A DNA stretch of 64,000 bases from Tepidaquicella sp964564635 (GTDB lineage: Bacteria; Bacteroidota; Ignavibacteria; Tepidaquicellales; Tepidaquicellaceae), in NCBI GenBank assembly GCA_964564635.1, contig CAZMAR010000001.1, positions 744,001 through 808,000 on the forward strand, written 5' to 3'. Below are positions 52,382-61,421 of the stretch, in pieces. Both the position numbers and the translations under genes were made by a program. Below the pieces are notes generated by a model. The model made no database searches, was not told where the DNA came from, and saw nothing but the letters and a program-made list of their open reading frames with translations. Numbering within the stretch: the first letter of the stretch is position 1; each line of letters starts with the position of its first letter.

Positions 52382-55300
52382 ATTTTACCTCCGTTGTTTG
52401 TTTTCTCCCCCACAACTCATTTAGCATTTCCTCAATCTTTTTTTCTGCTTTTTCTTTGAGGAGTTTTACTTTTTCAAGTGCTTCCATTTCTCTGTCAAGT
52501 TCCTCTACTATTTTTTGCTGGATTTCAAGAGGTGGAAGGGGGATTGGTACACTCTTTATAATTTCTTGAGAAATATTTGGTTGACCACTTCCACTAGATA
52601 TACTTATAAAATACTTCGTTAAAGTTCTATAAAAATAATATAAGTATTTAGGTAAAACTTTTTCTTTTTTGGGAATAATCGCCGCAATAGCTTGATTAGT
52701 TGCAGATTCAACTTTAAGCATTCCTACTTGTCCAGCGGTAGCACCATACATAGCAATTAATATAGTATCAATTGGAAAAATTTTAGTTGAACTATTTAAC
52801 AACCCTTTTTCTGTTATATATTCTTCTGATTCATATATTTCACCTTGCCTAACTTCACTTGATTTTAACCATCTAATGTTACCATTATCAAAATATTCTT
52901 TATTATTTCTTGAAGGAGTACCGCCGCTTGATATTTCAGCAATTTTGAGAAGATCAACTTTATTATAATTATAACTATAGAATACTTTATCATCCACTTC
53001 CCACGACTCTAAAATCTTTTCTGCGCCTTCAATGATTGCTTTTTGTTTTTCAATTTTTTCTACAATCTCTCTCTGGATTTCAAGAGGAGGAAGGGGGATT
53101 TTCCACTTTTTTAAATAATCAATTTTAAAATCCATCCTGACCCCACCTGTAGCTAATTCATTTACATAATCCAAGAATTTTTTATTTTTAAATAATGCGA
53201 ATAAATATTTAGGCTCAATATTATTTTCATCTACTTTAAAGACATTGTATGCACCGCTGATAATTTGCTCTTCAAAATCATATTCATTTAAGCCAATTGA
53301 ACCAACATTTACTCTGTAAGGGTTATAACAAAAATATCCTCTTTTAACTAAATAATATGTTTGATTAATTTCCACTCCTTTTTTTCTTTCATTAATAAAA
53401 ATTCCTTTATTATTTGCGACACCTAAAACAATAAATTCTTTTTCTGGATATAAAGAAGGTTTTATTTTATCTTCAACAGGCATTATATATTCATCTAAAG
53501 AAGTGAATGGATACCTCTGCCCCTTTCTTAAAATCTCCTGCAGTTTCTTTATCTTTTCGTTTTCCTGCTGTAATTTATTTAAAATATCCCTTGCAATGTC
53601 CATCTCAAGACCATTTTGCGGATTGAAATTTGCAAGGATTTTTAAAGCAATATCATCATCAGCAGTTTGTAATATTTTATATTTTTCATCTATACTTTTG
53701 TTATTTTCAGGTGTAATATCTTTTAAAATGTCTCTCCATTCTTTTATCTGTTCTTCAGTTAAATCGCTTCTGTATGTCTGAAAATTAAATGAGTAAAGAT
53801 GCGTTTTTTCTATTTCTTTTGATGTTTCATTCTGGATTTTACTCTGAGTGATTAAATCAAATTCTTTTATTTTTTCCTGATAATCTCTTTCGGTTATTTT
53901 TCCTTTTAATTTTCTCTCCTGAAGTTGTCTTTCAAGTTTTTCTTTTTCCTGATTTCTTTTTATAACAATTTTTTCTTCTGTGGTTTTTCTAATTCTTTCT
54001 TTGATTCTTGGGTCAAGTGTTTTTATCCATTCTACAGGGATTATAAAACTATTTTTTGTCTCAGGTGGAATTTTACCATTCTTTACATAGTTATGAAATG
54101 TTTCTATCACTTCAGGTATCTGACAGCCATCTATTGGCTTTCTGTTTACCCCCATTGAAAATCCATCGTTTTCAATTTTATAATACCAGACCCATTCGGT
54201 TGGTTTGCCTTTTTCAAAATATAAAATTGATGTTTTTGCTCCCTGCCCTTGTTTACTTACAAAAACCCCCTGAGGCAGGCTGATAACCGCTCTTAAATTT
54301 GCCTCTTCAAGCAGGATTTTTCTCATTGCTCTTGCAGATGCTTTGTCCCAGGTGAGAAATCCTTCAGATACAACAACAGCACACCTACCACCTTTTTTAA
54401 GCAGGTCAAACATTAATTTAATAAATAAAATTGTGGTCTCTGACTCTTTTGGATATTCCTGCCATACATTTGGATATGCTGGCTGGTCTCTTTCAGCGCC
54501 AAAAAGAGGATTGCTTAAAATAAGTGTTTTTGAGTTAGCATCAGTTTCTGGTTTGAAATGTTGTAAAGAGTCACCCTGAATGAGATTACCGGGATTTAGT
54601 CCTCTTATGTAAAGATTTATTGCTGCCATCTTTCTAATCATTCCAAGGTATTCAATCCCGCTAACCCCTTCACGGTAAAATTTATTTGCCTTATCTATAT
54701 CCGGCATTTTCTCATTAAATTTTGAGAAATATTTTTTAAAATAAACATTTAATTCAGGATGTGAAGGAGGATATTTAGGTGATGGCCATTTTCCATCCCT
54801 GGAAACCTTTTCAATACAATAATGATAGGCATCAAAGAGAAACCCTCCTGTTCCACAGGCAGGGTCAAAAATTATATCATCAAAGGTTGGATTGGTAATT
54901 GCCACCATCATCTGCCTTATATGCTCGGGAGTTCTGTAAAGTCCAATATCCTGCGTGCCACCTGTCTCAGAGAGCGCAGATTCAATCGCATCACCTAAAA
55001 TATCGGTTTTTAATATAGTTGTTTCGTCAATCTCTGAGATTAAACCAATAATCTCAGACATATTACCACTCTGAACATTGGTTGAAAAACTTGAATTGGC
55101 AAAAACCTCTTCAATCAAAACCAGATTGTCCTGAACCTTCTGTGGTAAATTAGTTTTAAAAACCTGCCCTGATTTTGAAAGAATTTGAGCATAAAAGGGG
55201 AATATTTCCTTGTTTAAATGTGATTTTATTTGTTCGCCTGTTAGTCGTTGTAGATAAGAAAATAAATATTTATCATTATCAGCAGAGAAAATCTCTCTTA

Positions 55301-55475
55301 ATGGTATAAAACTTTCATCCTGCCTGAGTTTGATTTCGAAAATACGCAATAACAATAATTCAATAATGTATTCTACCCTCTGAACAGGCGTCCCGGCTGG
55401 CCTCAATTTGTTATGAAGTCGTTTTAAGATATTGTTTGTTTCGGTATCTGTATAGTGAACTGTTGAGCGTCCCAC
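52365..55475 (-). CDS. hsdMS: Fused type I modification methylase and specificity subunit (HsdM-HsdS)
   Basis: 1036 residues. The HsdM part (1 to about 690) has the helical N-domain, SAM-binding FDPACGTGG (203-211), the YRTPEHIRQMM region, and motif IV as NPLF (322-325) where N6-adenine methylases normally have NPPF/Y. The HsdS part (about 695-1036) has two target-recognition domains, each ended by a conserved spacer (IPLPPLEIQREIVEKIEKQK and IPLPPLEIQQKIVEELDREM) with a helix after it. HsdM and HsdS are separate in most type I systems; here one chain recognises and methylates. First gene of the island; a tRNA-Ala lies 190 bases upstream. Confidence 0.92.
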   Translation of the reverse strand: MGRSTVHYTDTETNNILKRLHNKLRPAGTPVQRVEYIIELLLLRIFEIKLRQDESFIPLREIFSADNDKYLFSYLQRLTGEQIKSHLNKEIFPFYAQILSKSGQVFKTNLPQKVQDNLVLIEEVFANSSFSTNVQSGNMSEIIGLISEIDETTILKTDILGDAIESALSETGGTQDIGLYRTPEHIRQMMVAITNPTFDDIIFDPACGTGGFLFDAYHYCIEKVSRDGKWPSPKYPPSHPELNVYFKKYFSKFNEKMPDIDKANKFYREGVSGIEYLGMIRKMAAINLYIRGLNPGNLIQGDSLQHFKPETDANSKTLILSNPLFGAERDQPAYPNVWQEYPKESETTILFIKLMFDLLKKGGRCAVVVSEGFLTWDKASARAMRKILLEEANLRAVISLPQGVFVSKQGQGAKTSILYFEKGKPTEWVWYYKIENDGFSMGVNRKPIDGCQIPEVIETFHNYVKNGKIPPETKNSFIIPVEWIKTLDPRIKERIRKTTEEKIVIKRNQEKEKLERQLQERKLKGKITERDYQEKIKEFDLITQSKIQNETSKEIEKTHLYSFNFQTYRSDLTEEQIKEWRDILKDITPENNKSIDEKYKILQTADDDIALKILANFNPQNGLEMDIARDILNKLQQENEKIKKLQEILRKGQRYPFTSLDEYIMPVEDKIKPSLYPEKEFIVLGVANNKGIFINERKKGVEINQTYYLVKRGYFCYNPYRVNVGSIGLNEYDFEEQIISGAYNVFKVDENNIEPKYLFALFKNKKFLDYVNELATGGVRMDFKIDYLKKWKIPLPPLEIQREIVEKIEKQKAIIEGAEKILESWEVDDKVFYSYNYNKVDLLKIAEISSGGTPSRNNKEYFDNGNIRWLKSSEVRQGEIYESEEYITEKGLLNSSTKIFPIDTILIAMYGATAGQVGMLKVESATNQAIAAIIPKKEKVLPKYLYYFYRTLTKYFISISSGSGQPNISQEIIKSVPIPLPPLEIQQKIVEELDREMEALEKVKLLKEKAEKKIEEMLNELWGRKQTTEVKYEYKF
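52519..53100 (-). repeat. Near-identical 27-base direct repeats flanking the second target-recognition domain
   Basis: 52519-52545 and 53074-53100 match at 26 of 27 bases. Both encode the PLPPLEIQ spacer of HsdS. The repeat distance is 555 bases (185 codons), so recombination between them would remove one recognition domain without breaking the frame, or exchange domains with another hsdS copy. Confidence 0.85.
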
Positions 55476-55666
55476 AGTTATTCCTGATTAAAATTTTATT
55501 TTTAATAAATTAATAAATTCAGCCTGCTTTTGATTTTTTTTAATAAAAATATCCCTCGATGCTTTATAAAATTTTTGTACTTTATTCATTATTCATTTTT
55601 ATTTTTGAATGGAAAGAATAATCTCTGTGTAATCTATATCCCATAAAGCATAAAAAGCAACTCTTG

Positions 55667-55739
<73 letters not shown>

Positions 55740-55916
55740 AAAGAACTATGATAAAAATATTAATTAGTATTGCTAAATTCAAACCAAATAATCTTCATCA
55801 TAAAATCATCAAAAGTAAAAAGAAAAAAATTAGTACTACTGGAGTAACATTTGATTTTGAATCAAAAGAAAATCTGATAAATTGTGCTTTTTTATGATAG
55901 TAATAATTACAACCCT

Positions 55917-56048
55917 TTAACCTAAAACATCGCGGGGACCAACTTTATTTATATTTTCTTTTTTTAGCATTCTTGCAAAAGTAAAAATTATCAAAGAAAT
56001 TATAATTCCCCATGAAAGAGCCATAAAAATTATACCTGCAACTGTCAT
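55917..56048 (-). CDS. MetS-type small subunit of the NSS transporter
   Basis: 43 residues from the ATG at 56046-56048: a single membrane helix (TVAGIIFMALSWGIIISLIIF) and a short basic tail (ARMLKKENINKVGPRDVLG). The size, the position directly after an NSS transporter, and the sequence fit the MetS family, the accessory subunit of MetP-type methionine/alanine transporters. Its ATG overlaps the transporter's TGA (ATGA), so the two are translationally coupled. A longer open frame in the same phase starts inside the transporter gene and is not needed. Confidence 0.85.
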   Translation of the reverse strand: MTVAGIIFMALSWGIIISLIIFTFARMLKKENINKVGPRDVLG

Positions 56049-57595
56049 ACAGAGGACTCCTTTTGTTTTCTTTTTCGCCAGGCGATGTGAATTAAAATTA
56101 GTAATGAAATTAGTAATACAAATATCATAATTCTTGCACCCCACATATAAGTTTTATCAACGGGGTCTTTCACATCTTCTAAAAATATGCGGGAAAAAAA
56201 ATCTTGATATGTATAAAAACCAAGCAGTAACAATAGGAACAGAGGAGTTATGTATTTCATAATAAATTTATATATTCCTGGCACTCTGATTAAAGCACCT
56301 TCGTGCAACTCTTTCCAGCCGTTTTTAAATTTCATTACAAAAAGAAAAATAAACACTTCAACAGAAGCAAAAATAATCAGGAAAAATGTACCACCCCAAA
56401 AATCCAGTTCATCAATAAAACCGTGCCCGATAAAAAATATTACAGGCTGACAGGCAATAAAAGCAACTATACCAAGAATAATAGTAGAGGTTGTTCTTTT
56501 AAGATTAAACTCATCTTCTATGAAAGAAATTAATGGTTGAATTAAAGAGACTGAAGATGTAATCCCTGCAATAAAAAGAAGAATAAACCACAGCCCTGAG
56601 AAAATAAAATCAAGAGGCATTTTATCGAAAATTAAAGGCATAGAAACAAAACCAATATTAAATACTCCCCCTTTTGCAACCTCAATAGCCCCAGGTCCAC
56701 CGAAAAAAATATAAGCAGCAGGAATTACAATAGAACCACCGAGAATAACTTCACAAAATTCATTTATTGAAGAAGAAGATAAACCCGAGAGAGCGATATC
56801 TTCTTTACTGTCAACATAACTTGCATAAGTAAGAATAACACCAATACCAACTGATAGAGTGAAAAATATTTGCCCTGCAGCCTCAACCCAAACTTTTGCA
56901 TTAAGCAACTTTGAGAAATCAGGATTCCACACAAACCCAAGAGCATTTGAAACAGATTGCTCTGGAAGTTCAGGGTTAGGTGTACCGAGAGTTAAAACTC
57001 TAATAGCAAGAATGATAGCGATAATAATTAAAGCGGGCATAGCCCAGCGGGAGAGCTTTTCAATTCCTCCTTTAACACCTTTATAAATGAAATAAAAATT
57101 AATGAAAAAAGTTAAAGTGAAAAATATATATGCAGGGTAAATAGGCGCGCCTTCTTCAACTCCTTGATAGGCTAATAAGAATTTTTTCATACCAGCAGCA
57201 TCAAACCCATCAAATAATAAGCCGGAAAAGGAAAAATAAGAGTATGCCAGAGTCCAGGATTCTATGTAAATGTAGTAAATAAGTATAATAAAAGGACCAA
57301 TAACTCCAAGAGCCCCGATATATTTTAGAAGTCTGTTTTTCCCTATTGAATCGAAAATTCCCGGTGCGGTACCATGCCCAAATTTACCACCATATCTACC
57401 GAGAGTCCACTCAATCCACATAAGTGGTATACCAAGCAGTATAAAAGCCACAAAATATGGAATCATAAATTCACCCCCACCATTAAGAGTAGCCTTAGCC
57501 GGAAATCTAAGGAAATTGCCCAAGCCCACTGCACTACCGGCAACGGCAAGAATAACACCTAATTTAGATCCCCATTTTTCACGCTGCTGGTTCAT
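56045..57595 (-). CDS. Sodium-dependent NSS/SNF-family transporter
   Basis: 516 residues, about 12 membrane helices. The N-terminal signature WGSKLGVILAVAGSAVGLGN, FLRFP and GGEFMIPYFVAFILLGIPLM (TM1-2, with the Na sites) is typical, as are FFTLSVGIGVILTYASY (TM6) and GITSSVSLIQPLISFIED (TM8). Bacterial NSS proteins import amino acids such as Trp, Tyr, Leu, Met or Ala with Na. The attached MetS-like subunit suggests a MetP-type methionine/alanine carrier, but specificity is inferred only from that. Divergent from the isochorismatase-like gene. Confidence 0.93.
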   Translation of the reverse strand: MNQQREKWGSKLGVILAVAGSAVGLGNFLRFPAKATLNGGGEFMIPYFVAFILLGIPLMWIEWTLGRYGGKFGHGTAPGIFDSIGKNRLLKYIGALGVIGPFIILIYYIYIESWTLAYSYFSFSGLLFDGFDAAGMKKFLLAYQGVEEGAPIYPAYIFFTLTFFINFYFIYKGVKGGIEKLSRWAMPALIIIAIILAIRVLTLGTPNPELPEQSVSNALGFVWNPDFSKLLNAKVWVEAAGQIFFTLSVGIGVILTYASYVDSKEDIALSGLSSSSINEFCEVILGGSIVIPAAYIFFGGPGAIEVAKGGVFNIGFVSMPLIFDKMPLDFIFSGLWFILLFIAGITSSVSLIQPLISFIEDEFNLKRTTSTIILGIVAFIACQPVIFFIGHGFIDELDFWGGTFFLIIFASVEVFIFLFVMKFKNGWKELHEGALIRVPGIYKFIMKYITPLFLLLLLGFYTYQDFFSRIFLEDVKDPVDKTYMWGARIMIFVLLISLLILIHIAWRKRKQKESSV

Positions 57596-57744
57596 TAAAA
57601 AATCTCCACAAAAATTTTGAGTTTCAGAATAAGATTTTATTTTTCAAAAATACATAAATTATTAGAATGTAAAAAGTAATTCATTTTACCAAAGTATTTA
57701 TTTATTAAATTATTTAAATTTGTTTATTAATTTAATTATTTTTT

Positions 57745-58290
57745 ATGAGAATTAGAAGAAAACACACAGTTGCTGTTGTTATTGATGTACAGGAAAAAAT
57801 ATTCCCGGTAATTTCGGAAAACTCAATTTTAGAAAATAAATTATGTAGATTTATAAATGGATTGAAAATATTAGGTGTTGAAATTTTAGTTACAGAACAA
57901 TACACAAAAGGACTTGGTAGCACAATTGAGTCAGTAAAAAATTCTCTGGAAAATTATTATAATCCTGTGGAGAAAATGTCTTTCAGTTGCTGCGGTGTTA
58001 ACACTTTTGATAATAAGCTAAAAGAATCTGGAAAAAATACTGTAATAATAACAGGAATAGAGGCGCATGTGTGTATATTACAGACTGTTTTAGATTTACT
58101 TGATAAAGGATATATAGTTGTGGTGGTGGAGGATTGTATATCATCCAGAAATTTAAATGATAAAAAAATTGCTGTAGAACGAATGAGAGATGAGGGAGCA
58201 ATAATTACAACTTATGAGTCTATACTCTTTGAGATGCTTGAACATTCAGGGACAGAAGAATTTAAAGCAATTTCCAGAATAGTAAAATAG
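57745..58290 (+). CDS. Isochorismatase-like cysteine hydrolase
   Basis: 181 residues. The catalytic triad of the isochorismatase-hydrolase fold is visible: Asp14 (VVIDVQEK), Lys77 (VEKMSFSC) and Cys110 (GIEAHVCI). The following VLDLLDKGYIVVVVEDCISS and a C-terminal helix region are usual for the YcaC/hydrolase-type members. Possible substrates are amides or isochorismate; not decidable. First gene of a compact plus-strand run with plsC (6 bases), kdsB and pyrG. Start at ATG, with a divergent 149-base region to the transporter. Confidence 0.9.
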   Translation: MRIRRKHTVAVVIDVQEKIFPVISENSILENKLCRFINGLKILGVEILVTEQYTKGLGSTIESVKNSLENYYNPVEKMSFSCCGVNTFDNKLKESGKNTVIITGIEAHVCILQTVLDLLDKGYIVVVVEDCISSRNLNDKKIAVERMRDEGAIITTYESILFEMLEHSGTEEFKAISRIVK

Positions 58291-58296
58291 TAAAAA

Positions 58297-58986
58297 TTGC
58301 ATATATTAAAGACAATTTTAATAGCAATTGTAATTTTATTTATTTCAATTATTACGATTCTTCTATCGCCAATTGATTACCGAGGAAAGGTAACTTTTGT
58401 TTTATATAAAATATTTTCAAATTTGATTTTATTCTTTTCAGGAATAAAGGTGAAAACAGAAGGACGAGAAAACGCATCAGGAAAAGAACCACATTTATAT
58501 ATTAGCAATCACATGAGTTATATGGATATACCAATACTTATGAAAGTATTACCAGGAAATATCAGGTTTGTATATAAAAAAAGTATTAATAAAATTCCTA
58601 TATTTGGTTGGGCAATGTATCTAGCGGGTTATATACCAATAGAGAGAAGAGATGCAAGGGAAGCGATAAAATCATTGAAAAAAGCATCAAAGGCATTTGA
58701 TAAGGGATTATCAATTGTAATCTTCCCGGAAGGGACAAGAAGTCCAGATGGGGAAATACACGAATTTAAAAAAGGTTATACAATAATAGCAGAGGAATCA
58801 AAATGCGATATTGTACCGGTAACAATAAAGGGGTCGTTTGAACTTCTACCAAAGGGTTCTAATAAAATAAAATCCGGAAAAGTAAAAGTAAAGATTCATA
58901 AGCCCATTGCATACAGTCGAGATAAATTTTTACTTAACAACATCAGAGAAACTATAATTAATTCTTATAATGAAATTGTAACTTAG
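58297..58986 (+). CDS. plsC: 1-acyl-sn-glycerol-3-phosphate acyltransferase
   Basis: 229 residues. N-terminal membrane helix (LKTILIAIVILFISIITILL), then the acyltransferase signature NHMSYMD (His72, Asp77, the HX4D motif), GWAMYLAGYIPIERRD and FPEGTRSPDGEIHEFKKG. PVTIKGSFELLPKGS closes the active site. Makes phosphatidic acid by acylating the sn-2 position of lysophosphatidate. The start is a TTG 6 bases after the preceding stop; the hydrophobic segment follows at once, so no later start is likely. Confidence 0.92.
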   Translation: MHILKTILIAIVILFISIITILLSPIDYRGKVTFVLYKIFSNLILFFSGIKVKTEGRENASGKEPHLYISNHMSYMDIPILMKVLPGNIRFVYKKSINKIPIFGWAMYLAGYIPIERRDAREAIKSLKKASKAFDKGLSIVIFPEGTRSPDGEIHEFKKGYTIIAEESKCDIVPVTIKGSFELLPKGSNKIKSGKVKVKIHKPIAYSRDKFLLNNIRETIINSYNEIVT

Positions 58987-58993
58987 ATTTATA

Positions 58994-59788
58994 ATGAATA
59001 AAAAGGAAAGAATAATCGGAATAATTCCTGCAAGGTACGACTCAACAAGGTTTCCAGGAAAACCTCTTGCAAAGATTCTAAATAAACCAATGATACAATG
59101 GGTTTATGAGAGTGCTGGAAAATCAAAATTATTAGATGATTTATATGTTGCAACAGATGATAAAAGAATTTATGATGTTGTTAAAGGTTTTGGAGGGAAT
59201 GTATTAATAACTTCCAAAAAACATAAAAGTGGAACAGATAGAATTGGGGAAGCTGTAAGAAATATCAGTGGAAGCATTATAGCAAATATTCAGGGTGATG
59301 AGCCCTTAATATCAGCAAAGGATATTGACAGAGCTATAACGAGTTTAATAAAAAATAATACTATTAAAGTAGCAACACTTGCAACACGGTTTTCAAAGAT
59401 AAATGATCTTTATGATGAAAATAAAGTAAAGGTGGTTTTTGATAAGAATTTTAATGCATTATATTTTTCAAGGAGTATAATTCCTTTTAGAAAAGAATAT
59501 GTTGAATTTATTAGAAAAACTAATGAATGGAAAACAAATAAATCAAATGAAGATGTATTTTTAAAAAATTATTATTTACATATTGGCTTATATGTTTATA
59601 GAAGGGATTTTCTTTTAAAGTTTATAAGGACGAAGCAATCGAAACTGGAAAAAATAGAAAAACTTGAACAATTAAGGATACTTGAGAACGGTGAAAAAAT
59701 AAAAGTGGTTATTACACAAAACAATTCTATTTCTGTTGATACACCGGAAGATATAAAAATGATTTTGAAAAAATTAAAAGATAAATAA
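58994..59788 (+). CDS. kdsB: 3-deoxy-manno-octulosonate cytidylyltransferase (CMP-KDO synthetase)
   Basis: 264 residues. Activates KDO with CTP for lipopolysaccharide inner core synthesis. Seen: GIIPARYDSTRFPGKPLAKI, MIQWVYESAGKS, VATDDKRI, KSGTDRIGEA and NIQGDEPLI, all nucleotide- and sugar-binding segments of the family, and LYVYRRDFLLKFI, ISVDTPEDIKMI at the C-terminus. Its presence indicates an LPS-bearing outer membrane. It lies 7 bases after plsC, and pyrG (TTG) follows after 1 base. Confidence 0.95.
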   Translation: MNKKERIIGIIPARYDSTRFPGKPLAKILNKPMIQWVYESAGKSKLLDDLYVATDDKRIYDVVKGFGGNVLITSKKHKSGTDRIGEAVRNISGSIIANIQGDEPLISAKDIDRAITSLIKNNTIKVATLATRFSKINDLYDENKVKVVFDKNFNALYFSRSIIPFRKEYVEFIRKTNEWKTNKSNEDVFLKNYYLHIGLYVYRRDFLLKFIRTKQSKLEKIEKLEQLRILENGEKIKVVITQNNSISVDTPEDIKMILKKLKDK

Positions 59789-59789
59789 A

Positions 59790-61421
59790 TTGAAACAGAC
59801 AAAGTACATTTTTCTAACAGGCGGAGTAGTATCCTCACTCGGAAAAGGAATTGCTTCTGCTTCTTTAGGTTTACTATTAAAATCAAGGGGACTAAAAGTA
59901 ACGATACAAAAATTTGACCCATACATTAATGTAGATCCCGGTACAATGTCTCCCTTACAACATGGAGAGGTTTTCGTTACCGATGATGGATATGAAGCAG
60001 ATCTTGATTTAGGGCATTATGAAAGATTTCTGGATGAAAATATGAGTAAGGATAACAATACAACATCAGGGCAGGTATATTTTGAAGTAATACAAAAGGA
60101 ACGCAGGGGGGATTATCTTGGAGCAACAGTTCAGGTAATTCCACATATAACAGATGAAATAAAGCGAAGGATAAAACTAATAGCAGAAAAAGAAAAAAAT
60201 AAATATGATGTTATAATAACAGAAATCGGCGGAACAGTTGGAGATATAGAATCATTACCATTTCTGGAAGCGATGAGACAATTTATGTTAGAGCTTGGTA
60301 AATCTAATTCTATTTGCATCCATTTAACGCTTGTTCCTTACATTTCCGCAGCAGGTGAATTAAAAACAAAACCAACACAACACTCGGTAAAAACTCTCCT
60401 TGAAATTGGAATACAACCTGATATTCTTTTATGCAGAAGTGAAAAGGTTCTTTCTTACGAAACAAGAAAAAAAATTGCTCTTTTCTGTAATGTGGAGCCA
60501 GAAGCAGTAATGCAATCAATAGATGCTAAATCAATTTATGAGGTACCGTTGAATTTGCATATAGAAAAATTTGACAATATAGTATTGAAGAAGTTAAATC
60601 TACAAGCGGGCAAACCCCAACTGGGACACTGGAATAGAATTGTAAAGAAACTTAAAACACCAGAAAAAGAAATTAATATTGCTATTTGTGGTAAATATAA
60701 TATAGTACCCGACGCATATAAAAGTATTACAGAATCATTTATACACGCTGGAGCCCATAATAATGTAAAAGTAAATCTTGTATGGATAGATTCTGAACTA
60801 TTGGAAAAAAATTCAACAAATATAGATGAAACATTTTCCAATGTAAGTGGCTTACTTGTATGTCCGGGATTCGGAGAGAGAGGAATAGAAGGAAAAATAA
60901 CCGCAATAAAATATGTTAGAGAGAATAAAATACCTTTCTTTGGAATATGTCTTGGCTTACAATGTGCGGTAATAGAATATGCAAGAAATGTGTGCGGATT
61001 GAAAAATGCTAACTCAAAAGAGTTTAAGGAGAATATAAAGTACAATGTAATCGATTTAATGGAATACCAAAAATCGGTTAAAGTAAAAGGTGGATCTATG
61101 CGGCTTGGTTCTTATCCGTGTATAATAAATAAAAAGACACTCGCTTATAAATGTTACAAAAGAGAGTTTATAAATGAACGACACAGACACAGATATGAAG
61201 TTAATAATAATTATAGGAAAATATTATCGGATAATGGGTTGATATTTTCCGGATTGTCACCGGATGGTTCGCTTATTGAGATGATAGAATTGCCTGAAAA
61301 TATTCATCCATTTTTCATCGCAACCCAGTTCCACCCTGAATTCAAATCAAGATTAATCAGACCTCATCCAATATTCAGAGAGTTCGTAAAATCTGCTATT
61401 GAATACAAAAATAAAAAATGA
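59790..61421 (+). CDS. pyrG: CTP synthase
   Basis: 543 residues. Amination of UTP to CTP. The N-terminal synthetase domain has FLTGGVVSSLGKGIASASLG, QKFDPYINVDPGTMSP, HGEVFVTDDGYEADLDLGHY and ITEIGGTVGDIES. The C-terminal glutaminase has FFGICLGLQ (Cys387), and FHPEF with its catalytic His. Both domains are complete. The start is TTG, one base after kdsB, and the stop overlaps the P-type ATPase ATG by 4 bases. The kdsB-pyrG neighbourhood is common: KdsB uses CTP. Confidence 0.96.
   Translation: MKQTKYIFLTGGVVSSLGKGIASASLGLLLKSRGLKVTIQKFDPYINVDPGTMSPLQHGEVFVTDDGYEADLDLGHYERFLDENMSKDNNTTSGQVYFEVIQKERRGDYLGATVQVIPHITDEIKRRIKLIAEKEKNKYDVIITEIGGTVGDIESLPFLEAMRQFMLELGKSNSICIHLTLVPYISAAGELKTKPTQHSVKTLLEIGIQPDILLCRSEKVLSYETRKKIALFCNVEPEAVMQSIDAKSIYEVPLNLHIEKFDNIVLKKLNLQAGKPQLGHWNRIVKKLKTPEKEINIAICGKYNIVPDAYKSITESFIHAGAHNNVKVNLVWIDSELLEKNSTNIDETFSNVSGLLVCPGFGERGIEGKITAIKYVRENKIPFFGICLGLQCAVIEYARNVCGLKNANSKEFKENIKYNVIDLMEYQKSVKVKGGSMRLGSYPCIINKKTLAYKCYKREFINERHRHRYEVNNNYRKILSDNGLIFSGLSPDGSLIEMIELPENIHPFFIATQFHPEFKSRLIRPHPIFREFVKSAIEYKNKK

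Noticed and set aside
56049..56144. Upstream extension of the MetS-like small subunit
   Set aside because: The longer frame lies inside the transporter gene and adds a polar segment; the ATG at 56048 overlapping the transporter stop gives the family-typical size.
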